This document shows, piece after piece, positions 13,101 to 23,294 of a stretch of 64,000 bases of DNA. The translations under genes were made by a program, and so were the position numbers. Positions within the stretch are counted from its first letter, which is position 1, and each line of letters starts with the position of its first letter. The stretch is from Amborella trichopoda (lineage: Eukaryota; Streptophyta; Magnoliopsida; Amborellales; Amborellaceae). The notes below the pieces were generated by a model. The model saw only the letters and a list, made by a program, of their open reading frames with translations, did no database searches and was not told the DNA's origin. The DNA lies in the NCBI RefSeq assembly GCF_000471905.2, contig NW_006497600.1, forward strand, positions 651,313 through 715,312. The letters are read 5' to 3'.

Positions 13101-13454
13101 ACCCTTCACGAGACGATCCCTAGATTAGTTGAAGAGATGAGGAGTTCTTTCTCCTCGGAACTGCAAGAGGCGGCTGTGGTGGAACTCAACCAGATAATCT
13201 CTCGAGGAGTGGCAGACTATGCAAGGCAGGTTGCTGCTCGTGGGGGTATATTCCCATTGGTCAAGCTAATTGATCAAGGTAGTGAGAGGGCTCGAAATGC
13301 TGGCTTGGCCATCTTGTATAACTTGAGCATGGACAGTGAGAACCATGCTGCCATAATGGCTGCTGGGTCAGTTCCGGTACTGCGAAGGATAGTTTTATCA
13401 GAGAGGCCTCAATGGACTCGAGCACTCCATTTACTGCAGACCTTACCTACTTAA
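1146..13454 (+). CDS. ARM-repeat superfamily protein, probably plastid-targeted, 10 exons
   Basis: Exons: 1146-1409, 2277-2627, 2766-2984, 7033-7682, 8354-8450, 8560-8613, 8697-8788, 10843-11033, 12330-12607, 13098-13454. All introns are GT-AG with matching phases, giving 850 aa. Residues 1-88 are rich in S, P, H and basic residues with few acidic ones, resembling a transit peptide (inference). Residues about 105-280 and 430-850 hold repeated helical ARM units such as EAAAGLLRTISS, REAAGGVLANLALS, QQKAACILENIAIN and ARNAGLAILYNLSM. The middle, about 310-420, is a non-repeat insert containing SWPTLPDGTEIKRDPSTPSKYG. Length and order match plant ARM proteins like Arabidopsis At1g23180 (about 830 aa, recalled), whose role is poorly known; ARM folds bind proteins. 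The start is the first ATG of the frame in exon 1. The donor after exon 5 (GTTTTAAT) is weak, and the exon 8 acceptor is chosen by frame, so those two joins are the least certain. Confidence 0.92.
4560..4730 (+). mobile_element. SINE-like element, 5'-truncated
   Basis: A 171-bp segment ending in an ATGATGATGATGA tail and containing CCCCAAATAATTGGGATAAG. It is flanked by a 12-bp direct repeat TTTTGAAGCTTT at 4548-4559 and 4731-4742. A tail of simple repeats with a TSD longer than 10 bp indicates retroposition. It shares sequence, inverted, with the element at 5,476-5,744. Confidence 0.75.
5476..5744 (-). mobile_element. SINE-like element (269 bp)
   Basis: On the minus strand it ends in a GATGATGATGATGA tail (TCATCATCATCATC at 5479-5492 on plus). 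It is bounded by a 13-bp direct repeat ATTTTGGTAAGTT at 5463-5475 and 5745-5757. It contains the conserved stretch CAACTATTTGGGGTCAGCC, also seen at 33,455-33,475 and degraded at 18,030-18,070 and 48,500-48,520. No clear polymerase III A/B box was recognised, so the SINE label rests on the tail and TSD. Confidence 0.78.
8150..8262. repeat. Intron 4 segment repeated in intron 8
   Basis: Begins TAAAGCACAGG and includes CCAACACATTCTTAACCATATTG. A diverged direct copy starting TAAAACACAGG lies at 12,082-12,196 in intron 8. Both copies lie 90 to 135 bp upstream of the next acceptor. Confidence 0.65.
8789..10332. other. Intron 7, 5' part
   Basis: No gene is seen in this part of intron 7. The open frame at 9363-9611 (minus) shows no recognisable domain. 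The intron continues through the tandem repeat at 10,333-10,504 to the acceptor before 10,843. Confidence 0.5.
10333..10504. repeat. 84-bp tandem duplication in intron 7
   Basis: Two head-to-tail copies (10333-10416 and 10417-10504) with a few substitutions and indels. Each contains CAGGACTCACTC, CAGCGAGTGCTGTGG and CAGTCCATACTGAACTTGCC. The open frames through it on both strands are by-products of the repeat. Confidence 0.9.
10751..10829 (+). promoter_or_regulatory. Duplicated decoy 3' splice site before exon 8
   Basis: The 18-bp sequence TTTATTTGCAGACTTGGT occurs at 10751-10768 and again at 10812-10829, 61 bp apart. Each holds a good acceptor TTTGCAG. Splicing at the second copy leads to an in-frame TAA after twelve codons. 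The frame-keeping acceptor is instead TTTTGTAG ending at 10842, so the intron carries two decoys ahead of the inferred site. Confidence 0.55.
12082..12196. repeat. Intron 8 copy of the intron 4 segment
   Basis: Partner of 8,150-8,262. The best conserved stretch is the block of about 25 bp around CAACACATTCTTAA. It could be a fragment of an unrecognised transposon or an internal duplication of the gene. Confidence 0.65.
12829..12873. repeat. CA/TA microsatellite
   Basis: A compound (CA)n then (TA)n tract in intron 9 of the ARM gene. Confidence 0.9.
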
Positions 13455-13669
13455 TGGGCTCTTCTTTGGTCATTTTCAGACATCACATGGGTTTTTGACG
13501 ATTCAATACGAGAAACATGCGTACATGAGCAAGATTGTATCGTTGTAAATTGAAGATTCGTTTGTAATGATAATTATACAAGAGGAAAGAATGGGCAAAT
13601 AGAGAAGCATTTTGTAAGGACACCCCTCTTTAAGCAAAGAGTGAATGGTTGGTTTGCTCTGATAAGAAA

Positions 13670-13675
13670 AATAAA
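13670..13675 (+). terminator. Polyadenylation signal of the ARM gene
   Basis: AATAAA 216 nt downstream of the stop, in an A-rich stretch followed by T-rich sequence. It is the best match to a plant near-upstream element for this gene. Confidence 0.5.
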
Positions 13676-13791
13676 GAAAAATATATTTTTTACATTTCCA
13701 TGTTTTACTTTGTAAGCATGAAAAGGACGGAGACAAATTGGAAATAACTGCTAATTGAGGACAGAGAGTGAGCTTTGCTTGTTGATTCTAC

Positions 13792-14005
13792 GATCACTTT
13801 GTGTGAGAGAGAGAAACTGCAATTTGAGAAGAGAAGATCACTGTGTGTGCGAGAGAGAGAAACTGCAATTTGAGAAGAGAAATTGCGCTTTGCTAGATGC
13901 TTCATTACTCTATAAATGTATAAACTGAAATCAGAGAGAGAGAGAGAGAGTGTTAATTTTAAGAAGAGAGATTGCGCTTTGCTAGATGCTTCTATCGCTC
14001 CACTT
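13792..14005. repeat. GA-rich tandem repeats
   Basis: A unit of about 45 bp (GATCACTGTGTGTGCGAGAG then AACTGCAATTTGAGAAGAGAA) is tandemly duplicated at 13,792-13,881. The phrase TTGCGCTTTGCTAGATGCTT occurs at about 13,883 and again at about 13,973, separated by a (GA)n run. Confidence 0.8.
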
Positions 14006-14109
14006 GAGAGAGAACCGGTGTCAGCGTAGAGAGAGAGCGGCATCCCACACCCGGTTTTGTTTGATAGATGTGGAAAATGGTGAGAGGATCTGCTAACTTT
14101 TTATGCGAC

Positions 14110-14330
14110 GTACAGCCCCTACCTTATCATCAATCCCTCACATCTTCGCTGTCCCCCACCTCTCTCTCTCATCAAAACAATCTCTCTCTCTCTCATCTTC
14201 AAAACAATCTCACTCTCAATATCTCTAATTTAAACAAGCTCTCTCTAAAAAGAAGCATGTTCCTCACACCTTTACCCCTCTCTCTAGAAACATACACCCT
14301 GTCTCTCTCTAGAAGCATGTAGTTATTCCT
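14110..14330. repeat. CT-rich tract
   Basis: Pyrimidine-rich sequence with repeated TCTCTCTC and AAACAATCTC. The open frame at 14068-14322 is a by-product (low-complexity S/L/T protein). Confidence 0.7.
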
Positions 14331-14415
14331 CTCTCCCATTTAATTGCTTAATATTTAAGAAAAAGAACTGGTATTATCCTTTTGAGAATGGCGATAGTAT
14401 TGTCGAGTTTTATGG

Positions 14416-14548
14416 CAAGATCTCTGACTCAATTTTTACGAATGGGTAGGCTCAAATCCCCATTGACTTCACCACTTTTTTATGAGATCTCTGATTCAAT
14501 TCTCACGAAAGGGTAGAAGTTCAAATCTCCATTGACTTGTCACTTTTA
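14416..14548. repeat. Direct repeat of about 68 bp, two copies
   Basis: Two copies share AGATCTCTGA(C/T)TCAATT, then GGGTAG, TCAAATC and CCATTGACTT. The TTCAAATC core resembles a tRNA B box, but no A box is visible, so a SINE origin is only a possibility. Confidence 0.6.
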
Positions 14549-14952
14549 CTTATCAAAAAAACAAAAAAGAAAGAAAGAAGAACTTGAGTTTAATTGAAAA
14601 AAAAAGAAAGAAGAACTCGAGCTTAATTGAATAAAAAAAAAGGAAAAAAAAAAACTCGACGTAATTGATCAGCTCTTGACAATTTGTAACGTTGTCTCCT
14701 GTATCCAAAAGGTAATGGCCGCGCTTTTTTGGAAATCAATTACCGTCCCAAAGAGGTTAAAAAAGAACAATAATAGGGGCCCTCTTCCCGCTGGCTCAAC
14801 CAAAAAAAAAAAGAGTACATGATATCTTAGGTCCATGCACAAGGACCCATTGCCTTCCCACCGAGCAATAAGACTTGGGCAATGTCGCCTACCTCTTGGC
14901 GGTGCTCCCTCACTTATTATTTTACTATTATATCCTCCTGACATTTCGTCTT

Positions 14953-15382
14953 TAGGGTGGCAATGGACTTGGACCCGACTCAGGTCCTAACTTGTGTCTG
15001 GGTATGGGTTAAATATTTAGACCTAGTGGGTCAGTTCCACGTCCAAAACTTGGATCCGAATACCATCCGGTTGGACCGGACTTGTACTAGTAAACTGTTG
15101 GAAATAAAATGTTTTAAGCTCTATTCATTTAAGTGTATTAACGATCGTATACAACAGGAGCTCGTAGTTATCTTTAACAACAAATCAGACGGCTTGAAAT
15201 TTAATGATCGGTGATTGTGAACTTATCGCTAAAAATATAGGTATATGATAGTAAAAAAATGGAAAACTCATAATGAAGGTGGACCTGATTGATTGGACAG
15301 ATCCAAGACCGGATGGGTAGAGGCATGGATCCAACTTTTAGACCCGACGGATCGGGTCCGTGTCCCGCCATTGCCACACCTA
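14953..15382. mobile_element. hAT-type MITE, second copy (430 bp)
   Basis: Opens with TAGGGTGGCAATGG and closes with CCATTGCCACACCTA. It has the same GACCC/GGATC-rich subterminal blocks and AT-rich core as 463-889 and is nearly the same length. The target duplication is no longer clear (TTCGTCTT against TTCACTCA), so this copy is older. Confidence 0.78.
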
Positions 15383-15635
15383 TTCACTCACCACTCCACG
15401 TCATAAAACACAGTATCTCTCTCTCCAGACGATTACTTGGTTCTAGGATCACCCAGCAAAAGAAACCGTGGTTGGTTGTGCTCCCCTTCTCTCTCTATAT
15501 GTGTTGAGGCTCCTATCATCTATCAAAGATGACTGAGTATTGGGTTCTTTCTGTACGTGTATAGTGGGAAGCAGGGTGGGTACAGTTGCGGGATGTAGAG
15601 GAGGCCAGAGCCAGCTCTCCCTTGTCTTCTTCTTC

Positions 15636-15659
15636 CTCTCTCTCTCTCTCTCTCTCTCT
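15636..15659. repeat. CT microsatellite upstream of the DVL gene
   Basis: An uninterrupted (CT)n run about 90 bp upstream of the DVL TATA box. Such tracts are common in plant core promoters. Confidence 0.8.
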
Positions 15660-15745
15660 GATTGACGAGTGTGTTAGTGGTAGAGACGCTCCTCTTGCCT
15701 GCGCTTTACTCGACCACTGCCTCTTCCATGTCCTCCCACTCTCTC

Positions 15746-15752
15746 TATATAA
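15746..15752 (+). promoter_or_regulatory. TATA box of the DVL peptide gene
   Basis: TATATAA preceded by CTCTC, 113 bp upstream of the ATG at 15,865. This implies a 5' leader of about 80-85 nt. Confidence 0.65.
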
Positions 15753-15864
15753 CCCTTTAAATTGAACCCCATTTCAAGGCTAAGAACCACGAAATCAGAA
15801 GCCATTGGAGGAGGAGAAAGAAGTCTATTTCTCTAGTTTTTAGAGAGAGAAAGAGTGAAGTGTT

Positions 15865-15993
15865 ATGAAGATGGAGGCTCATCAGATGCCAAAGAGAAGG
15901 TGGTCGAGCAGGGGAGGAGTTTTGAGAGAGCAGAGGGCCAGGCTCTACATCATCAGGAGATGTGTTGTCATGCTCATCTGCTACCATGACTGA
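15865..15993 (+). CDS. DEVIL/ROTUNDIFOLIA-like (DVL/RTFL) small peptide, 42 aa
   Basis: A single-exon 42-codon frame. The conserved RTF domain occupies about residues 19-42 ([18 protein letters not shown] then LICYHD), right to the C-terminus as is normal for the family. The N-terminus is short and basic ([10 protein letters not shown]). Family knowledge: DVL/RTFL peptides are plasma-membrane-associated regulators of polar cell proliferation and organ shape when overexpressed. The block RRCVVMLIC is the hydrophobic membrane-associating stretch. Many relatives end in CWHD or similar; here it is CYHD. The start is the first ATG after the TATA box; a second in-frame ATG follows two codons later. 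A TATA box, CT-rich upstream tract and polyA signal surround it, so it looks like a live gene. The frame is too short for usual ORF cut-offs. An overlapping minus-strand frame at 15,757-15,987 is its shadow. Confidence 0.93.
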   Translation: MKMEAHQMPKRRWSSRGGVLREQRARLYIIRRCVVMLICYHD

Positions 15994-16114
15994 AAACTCT
16001 CTCTCACTCTCAACCTAATCCTCCTCCTCCTTGCTTCTAGATTCCCGGCGTACCATTATTTTTACCCACAATTTTTTAATTCATGAAATACTCAATCACT
16101 TTTGGTCTGACCCT

Positions 16115-16120
16115 AATAAA
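16115..16120 (+). terminator. Polyadenylation signal of the DVL gene
   Basis: AATAAA 122 nt after the stop codon. Confidence 0.45.
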
Positions 16121-16597
16121 GTGGGGATTTGTGCAGCCCATTGCATTGGGCACCACAGTCAGTCTGGCTTATTTTTCATGACCTTAAGTACGTACAATCC
16201 TCAAGCATCTTTCTACTTCCATTGTTTTCACTTTGTGTCTCTACCCTTATGCACATAATATATACGTTAAGAGCTCTTTTCTTAAATTCAGCTCTTTTCT
16301 GTAAATTCAATGGACCTAGCTTTTTATGTATCCCCAAAAGAGCATATAATTTATCTCTTTGATTTTGATGGAATGGCGGCAGGTGAGCCATCAATCAATG
16401 ATATGCATTAATTGTGGCTCGATAAATAAAAAGAGAGTATGTGTATACACTAGACAAGAAAACAAATGTGTCTGTATTTGTCTACACACGTATGTATGTG
16501 TGTCGAAAAAAGAGAGAGGAACAAACCAAGCGCATCCACAAGGACAAGTAGAGAGAGAGAGGAACAAACCAAGGGCATACTGCCTATACCATTGAAA

Positions 16598-16710
16598 TCT
16601 TGGATGCCATGAGCCTTAGGATACCCTTATGAAACCTAAGAAAATGTTGGTGATATCTTGGATGCCATAAGACATGAGCCTTAGAGTATGATATTCTTAT
16701 GAAACCTAGC
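16598..16710. repeat. Direct repeat of about 55 bp
   Basis: Two copies of a unit with CTTGGATGCCAT, ATGAGCCTTAG and CTTATGAAACCTA, the second with a short insertion. Confidence 0.7.
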
Positions 16711-16719
16711 CAGCCTTAG

Positions 16720-19380
16720 AGTGATGGTAAGAGGGAAATGCAATTGTATTTAAAGACTTAGGGCAAGGGTCTAGGGTTCCTCTACTTTTGTATATATATA
16801 TGAAAATGCTGAGATTAGCTCACTAACTCATATGAGCATATATGTTCATGTGAGCCCAGTGACTTACAGTAGAGTTTCTTCAACAAATTTATGCACACAT
16901 ACACATATATGCATGCTTTCTTTTTTATTATAATATCAAGTTATAAAATCAAGTTAAAAGAATTTTATTTTTTGTTGAATTCTTATACTTCTAAATGTCA
17001 TGCACATGCATGCACATAATAGCTTTTATAATATAAAGATTGAAGTATTTATTAAATACCAAACCGTTTGAAAGTTGTATCACTTGTTTTCAAAACTATT
17101 GTAACAAATAATAAAATTTGTTTAATTTTTCTTTTTAATTATAACAACTTCTCAATATTATTGTAGTTAAACTTTTCTTATTATCTAAGAGGTGATTCAT
17201 GATTAATCAAATTTTGATTAATAGATCTCTTTGAACATCAAATATCAAACAAGCTTGAGTAAGAGAAAAATAAAATTTTATGCATTACACTAGGTTGGAA
17301 ACATTGGAAAGATGGGCAATTTTGAAAAAATAAAAAACGCCACGGGTGGGTGGTATTCCCATAATTTTTACAAAAAAATTCCATCTCCATAATAAAAGGG
17401 TTCAAAATATCATCTATTTTTATAAAACATGCAATTTGAAAATTTTCATCTTTGAGGTCGACCTCTATATTCAAGAGGTCACATGTGCAAAATTTGGGCG
17501 TATCTCTTGAATGTATTCATGCCTATCATCAAAGCTTATCATTATTTATCTCTCTAAAATTGTGTACTCACTTTCTAAAAAATATTAAAAATGAATAAAT
17601 CTAGTGAAATTATGTGGGTTGCATAAATGAGTTGCACATAAAAAATGAATAAAGCTATCACGTAAATAATTGCGTAAATATATAATGTAGAGAATATGTA
17701 AATGCAATGTACATTCACACAACCAATCACAAATATACCACGTAAAAATATATTGATATGACAATAAACGATCATGAACCATAAAATCATGAAAAATCAA
17801 AAACTCAAAAATAACGGAAGTAGCAAAGATATGCATTGTTAGATTTATTGAAGAAACAATTAATTAAAAGACATTAATCCTTTTTACTTTTCTCTTTTTC
17901 TATTTTTGCTGGATGTTTATTTTCACTAAATAATTCCACAAAAATAGGAAAATAAAGAACCATGCACCTACGGCGTTATTAATATGACATACATAAGGAA
18001 TAATAAAAATCATCATTATCATAGCTTTTTTCCAATTTAATTGGGGTTGACTACATGAATTCTAGTCCGCCATTCTACTCTATTAAAGGATAAAGAATAA
18101 TAAATATTTAAAAAAATTATGAAAAACATTTTTCAATGCACTAATCATACAAAGTGCAAGCGTTAAAACTCAAACAATGATCAACAATATATGAGAAAAA
18201 TGAAATTAAACAATCTACATAGGCCCTTAATCATGTATATAAACCATAGAACTCATCAAGTCATATGGCTTGTATAAAATTCTATGAAATTTTTTTTTTT
18301 TTAAAAAAAAAGTGTACCTCCTGAGAATTGAGGGAAAATAATCTAAAGACAGAAAAGTAAAAACATTGACTTTAAGGTATGCACGCTTAAGCCTTAAATA
18401 AATTCAAATAACCTCTACTGCAAAGAGACTATTCAACAAAAACAAAACCTCTACTGCAACATGTACCTGGTTCTAAAAAATATTCGAGAAAATCTCTATG
18501 CCATACATATCTGATTATAGGAAATACTAAAAAAAAAAAACTCTACTGCAAAGAGATTATTCAGCAAAGAATGCAAAGATAGAGAATATTCAGCGAAGAG
18601 TACCTCTACTGCAAAGTTCTAGAAAAAATTGGAGGATCTATGCACGTCTCTCTCTCTTGGTGATGAAACTCTCTCTCTCTCTCTCTTAAATCTCTCTCTA
18701 TCTCCATCTTTATTTGTATTCTCTCCATAACAAAATCTTTTTGATAATATTGGAGATTTACTTTCTATTTCTTTCTTTTTTTAAATTTGTTCTCTTTATC
18801 TCCACAATTTTCTCTTCATATTTCTCCTTCTAAAATCTCTCCCCATCTCTATCTTTATCTCTATTACACGCTTCTCTCACATTTAATGGAAAATGTAATG
18901 GTTTCTATTGCCATTATATCAAGGAAGATATAGGCTACACCTGGAAAAAGCTTTTTAAATATGTTTTCTAATATTTTTCCATTTAAGTATATCAAGAAGA
19001 GATAAAAAAAAATGATATTGTGATATGGGTTGTTTCCATTCGTCAAAACAAATGTGGATTGTTTTTAATATTTTTAGGATCCCATCTTATTTTCACGTGC
19101 CAATCTCTTCCTAAAGATTTGGACAAATACTCTCTCACTATATTAACTCTACGTACCTATCTCTTTCTCTAAAACTTTGGGGAGAAAGGCTAGGTTAGGA
19201 AACATCAATCAAGCCACGTAGCTATTTTAATTGGCTTCCTAAAATTTTCATTCTTAAGAAAATGCATACTCTCTCTCTTTCACACTCTCTCTACACTTAA
19301 ATATACCTTAAATATAGTATGTTTAGCTATTACGTTCTATAGAATTAGGATCCTTTCTTATTTTCATGACAGGTGTCCAT
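16720..19380. other. AT-rich intergenic DNA
   Basis: No gene recognised. It contains a degraded SINE-like fragment at about 18,005-18,090 (TCATCATTATCAT, then GGGGTTGACTACATGAATTC). The short phrase CTCTACTGCAAAGAGA followed by ATTCA recurs four times at 18,410-18,620. CT-rich tracts lie at 18,645-18,860. Confidence 0.6.
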
Positions 19381-19384
19381 CTCT

Positions 19385-19870
19385 TTCAATGCACTATGAG
19401 ATATTGGTATTTTTGGGTACAGATATCTCACCAAGCAAAGTACTATAAATTTGGTATTTTCAAAACCAATCTCACTAAGTTGCCTTGTGAGGTATAGTTA
19501 TTTTTAGTGCCAATGTCTCACGGGAGTGTGACATTTCACAACATTTCATAAGATATTGGCATTTTAAGACTCAAGACATAGGTGGTTAGAGTGGTAGATG
19601 TCACAACATGACTTCTTAAGTTTTATGCTTTTCATGAGCAGATGATCCTTTCCCTACTGCTCTCTCAAAAAAGAAAAAACCCTCACTTTATGTATACTGG
19701 TGCTTTGGAACACAAATATCTCATTAAGCAACTATAAGCGCCAATATTTTTGAAGACTGATTTTAGGAATACTACCTACATGGGATATTTGTATTTATAG
19801 GTACTAAAATCTCATAGTATATTTGGACTGAGATATTTGGTATTCAAAGATACTAATGTCCCACATAAGT
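19385..19870. repeat. Cluster of GAGATATTGGT hairpins
   Basis: Many short inverted repeats built from GAGATATTGGTATT and its complement (ACCAATATCTCA variants), spaced 30-70 bp. Homologous clusters lie at 38,430-38,885 and 58,530-58,925. It has no coding capacity and is probably a dispersed repeat with hairpin subunits. Confidence 0.65.
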
Positions 19871-19995
19871 AGTAATTCTATAAACAATTTTTAGTTAATA
19901 TATATACTGTTGTTTACTTCTTATGATCGAAGTAAGAAGCCCTTTCAAAATTTGCTCAACATAAATAAGAAGTTGAAAACCAATTCTGTAGAAAA

Positions 19996-20250
19996 AACAA
20001 GATGTTAAAGAATGATAGGAGAGGAGAGTATATGTCTGATGAGTTTGAGAAGTTTTGTAATGTATAGGGCATTATACACAAAATCTGAATTCTTTACACA
20101 CCCCAACAAAATGGCCTTGCTGAACTGACTAACCCTTGTTACATGATTATTCCCTCCAATGTTGATTACTGTCTTTGGGATGAAGCCATATTGGTTACAA
20201 ATTATGTGTTCAACCATATCCATTCGAAATATTTCTCTATGTATGCAGGG
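19996..20250 (+). pseudogene. Ty1/copia integrase core fragment
   Basis: One frame reads DRRGEYMSDEFEKFC, then YTPQQNGLAEL, then LWDEAILVTNYVFN, the order found at the C-terminal side of copia integrase cores (DRGGEY, TPQQNGVAER, FWAEAI). Two in-frame stops interrupt it, and the normal R of AER has become L. Three copies of TGGGGTGAAGCC or TGGGATGAAGCC (20,175, 20,418 and 20,467) show that its 3' end was duplicated after decay. No LTRs are seen. Confidence 0.82.
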
Positions 20251-20817
20251 TTCTTAATCTCAATTGCTTCAAAAGTTCAATTCCTATTACTCCAAAAAAA
20301 AAAAAAGAAAGTGAAGAAGAAGAAGATTAGAGTTGTGTTGCATATGTTTTCATTGTGCCTCAGTCAAGATCTAGGCCCTAAACCACTAATTACGTTGAGA
20401 GAGAGAAAGTGGAGTCCTTGGGGTGAAGCCATATTGTTATAACTTATGTGATAGAGAGTAAGTTTTTGGGGTGAAGCCAATATTGGTTTCGAATTGTGCG
20501 CTAGAATACTGGAACTCAATTAATCGGCCGGTCCAATGATTGTGACATTGGACTAGGCTAAATTTTATGGCGGTCCTACAATAATAACATTGACCTGCTC
20601 CAAATTTTCCCTAAACCTTAGATCACGGCCCTGTTATTTGAGAAAACAAAAAAATAAAACTGGTATGATGTTGGTAACATGGGACAAAATGGCAAACTTG
20701 AAAAAAATAATTGCAGAGATAATCCTCAGTATAATTTTTGCTAAAAATAGATCTTTCAGTATTTTCCTATTAATTTTTGTGTCCAAATATAAATTGTTCT
20801 AATTTAAAATGGGAAGA

Positions 20818-21115
20818 TTTTTATATAAGATTGCAACCTTAAATGTAGAATACGGTGCACCTCAAAAATCATGGGAAAAAGTTGTTTTGATGTTGGAAAA
20901 ACTTCTAATTGATCATCTCGACATCGAGATATATGAATATAAAAACAAAAAGAAAATTTAAGTCCAAAAAATAGTGCACCTTGCAACACATTATCTAGAT
21001 TGTCCATTTTCAAGATTTTCTTATGTTTATAAATCTACTTGAAGCATTTTTTTGGTTTAAAATTTTATAATTAAAGATAAAAATAGATCATTTGAAGCTT
21101 TTTTTGAGTTTAAAA
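20818..21115. mobile_element. MITE family A, partial copy
   Basis: Contains the family markers TTTTATATAAG, GATCATCTCGACATCGAGAT, CACCTTGCAACACATTATCT and AAAATTTTATAATTAAAGAT. The left terminal inverted repeat is degraded and the right one is missing. Confidence 0.65.
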
Positions 21116-21295
21116 TTTAGAAAAATATCTCGATACCCCCTATTTGTAGGTTTCATTTCGCAATAGACCCAAGATTTTAAAAGATATATTAGGGCATAAA
21201 AATTGTAGATTTTATTTGTTCCAACCCCTTCTACTTTAAACTTGTATTTTTACCCCAAATAAGTCTAAAAGACATGCCTTTTTTAAAAGTCATCA

Positions 21296-21450
21296 TCCCA
21301 AAGTTATCTATCTTTCTCTCTCCCCACACCCCTTCTCTCTGTTTCCATGTTTCCCATCTCTACCCCTCACTCTCTCCTCTTGCTCCTCTTCTCTCTCTCC
21401 ATCTTTTCCATCTCTACCCCTCACTCTCTCTACACTATTTTATTTTTATT
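21296..21450. repeat. CT-rich low-complexity tract
   Basis: Includes the phrase CCATCTCTACCCCTCACTCT twice, about 60 bp apart. Confidence 0.75.
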
Positions 21451-21773
21451 TTTATTCTGTAAACTATTTTGACATTAAATTTTGGACGTCCAATCCTCTA
21501 TTAAACTAGCACTAGTGAAAAATATAAAAAAGATATTTTCAATAAAATAAAATAACCAAAATACCGCTGAAAATTTATATTTTATCAAAAAAATTATTTT
21601 TAATATTTTTTATAGGTGCGCTCCAATGAGGAGATAGCATGTAGTAAATTTCATATTCATACAATTTGTATAAAAAAAACTAAAAATAAAATACTTTGAG
21701 ATGTCAGATCTAAGATCAAACGATGAATAGCTCTCTTGATCAAAATTAGAGAGCTGGATGGTAAGGGAAGCAT

Positions 21774-21858
21774 AGTTCTTCTATATTGTAGGGGAAGTAT
21801 AGAAACTTTTCCCGGTATAATTTATATTATAGGGGAAGTATAGAAACTTTTCCTGATA
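21774..21858. repeat. Short tandem duplication
   Basis: Two copies of a unit containing GTAGGGGAAGTATAG then AAACTTTTCC, each followed by a degenerate ATATAAT tract. Confidence 0.8.
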
Positions 21859-21974
21859 TATAAATGAAGAGAGAAGAGATTGAGTTTAGAAAGAGCATGT
21901 ATTTCTCACAATTTTTTAGGTTAAAAAATAGGTTTAAAGTGGCCAGAATAAAAAGCCAGCTTTTCGATAGTATG

Positions 21975-22195
21975 CCAATCTCCCTCTCCTTGATCGCGCT
22001 CTCTTTCCTGTTTCTCCCTCTCCTTGATCACGCTCTCTTTCCTCTTTCTTCCTCTCCTTGATCGCGCTCTCTTTCCTCTTTCTTTCGTCGGGAAGAGGAA
22101 AGACCAAGCTCGTAGCAGTCTCCCTCTCCTAGATCGCGCTCTCTTTCCTCTTTCTTTCGCCTGGGAGAGGAAAGACCACCAAGCTCGTAGCAGTT
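21975..22195. repeat. Minisatellite CTCCTTGATCGCGCTCTCTT
   Basis: Four units of 33-37 bp, each with a CTTGATCGCGCTCTCTTTCC core. The last two sit inside a larger unit of about 80 bp that adds AGGAAAGACC and AAGCTCGTAGCAGT. The frames at 21864-22061 and 22024-22299 are by-products of this array. Confidence 0.85.
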
Positions 22196-22277
22196 TTATC
22201 TTGTTCTTGATTCAATGTGGAGACAAGTTCGGTTCGTTATACCTGACTCATTTAAGAAGAAGGGTTGGAAGATATTT

Positions 22278-22493
22278 TTTGAAAGCTTGGGTTTATTAAG
22301 AAATAAAATTTAAAAATAAGGAATATGGATATATTTTCTCTTAAAATTTTATAATTAAATATAAAAATAGATTCTCAAGCCATCCTTTTGAAACATTGGA
22401 TTTATTAAGAAATAAAATCTAAAAATAGAAGATATGGAGATATTTTCTCTTAAAATTTTATAATTAAAGTTAAAATGGATTCTCACGCCGTCC
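22278..22493. repeat. 108-bp tandem duplication
   Basis: Two copies of an AT-rich unit containing TTTATTAAGAAATAAAAT and TCTTAAAATTTTATAATTAA. The second motif is shared with MITE family A, so this is probably a duplicated fragment of that family. Confidence 0.8.
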
Positions 22494-22499
22494 TAATAA

Positions 22500-23290
22500 A
22501 TTTTTACTTCAAAATTACATCTATGTTAAAATTTGGAGGTGAGGCCTGCTTAAGGATGAAACCTTAATACAAAAATACATCCTTTAAAATGTGTTTTAGG
22601 TCATAAATTGATGCAAATAAAATTAGAGTTTATTTATTTTTAATTAGGGATAGGAAGAGATAAGCTAAGGGGATCTTGAATATGGGATGGTTTATCTTTT
22701 TAGTTAAGGGAATAACATATAGATAAGGTAAGATCTTTTGAATTAGGAAATAATAGGTGGTAGTTTCTTTTAGCCTTAGAAAGGCTAATGTTGAAGTTAG
22801 AAAGAGATAAAATTGGGATGGCACGTGAGGGAGAGAAAAAGTACGAGAAAAAATATAGAGGAGAGATAAAACAGGGAAAGTACATAGAAGAAAAAGAATT
22901 ATATTAATGGGTCTTTTTTTTTTCCTTGTAATGTTTATTTAAAGGGAGATTTAACTTCTTTTGTAAAGCAAAGAACAGTAATTGAGTATTATTATCTCGT
23001 TGGGGGGTAAATTCCCTTGCATACTCGACTCTGAGAGGTATGAATTTTCATCTTTTGTTTTTTTTTTTATTGTAATTATTTTTACTTCTTGCATCGTAAA
23101 TTTTTTGATTTTCATTAATTTTTTTCAATCTGCATCATAAATTACTTGTCTAGATTTCTAAATGGGGTTGAAGTAATGGTAGTAGCACAACATGAGTCTA
23201 GTATCGAGCAAAAAAATAAAAAATTACAGAGCAATGCACCCTCTTTTCTGCGTTGGGAAGCCTAGTATCGCATCCGCTGTGTTTCTTTCC
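22500..23290. other. AT-rich intergenic DNA
   Basis: No gene or clear repeat recognised. Confidence 0.5.
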
Positions 23291-23294
23291 TGCC

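Noticed and set aside
21864-22299. Leucine-rich frames with repeated PLLDRALFPL
   Set aside because: Products of a minisatellite, with no start context or family match.
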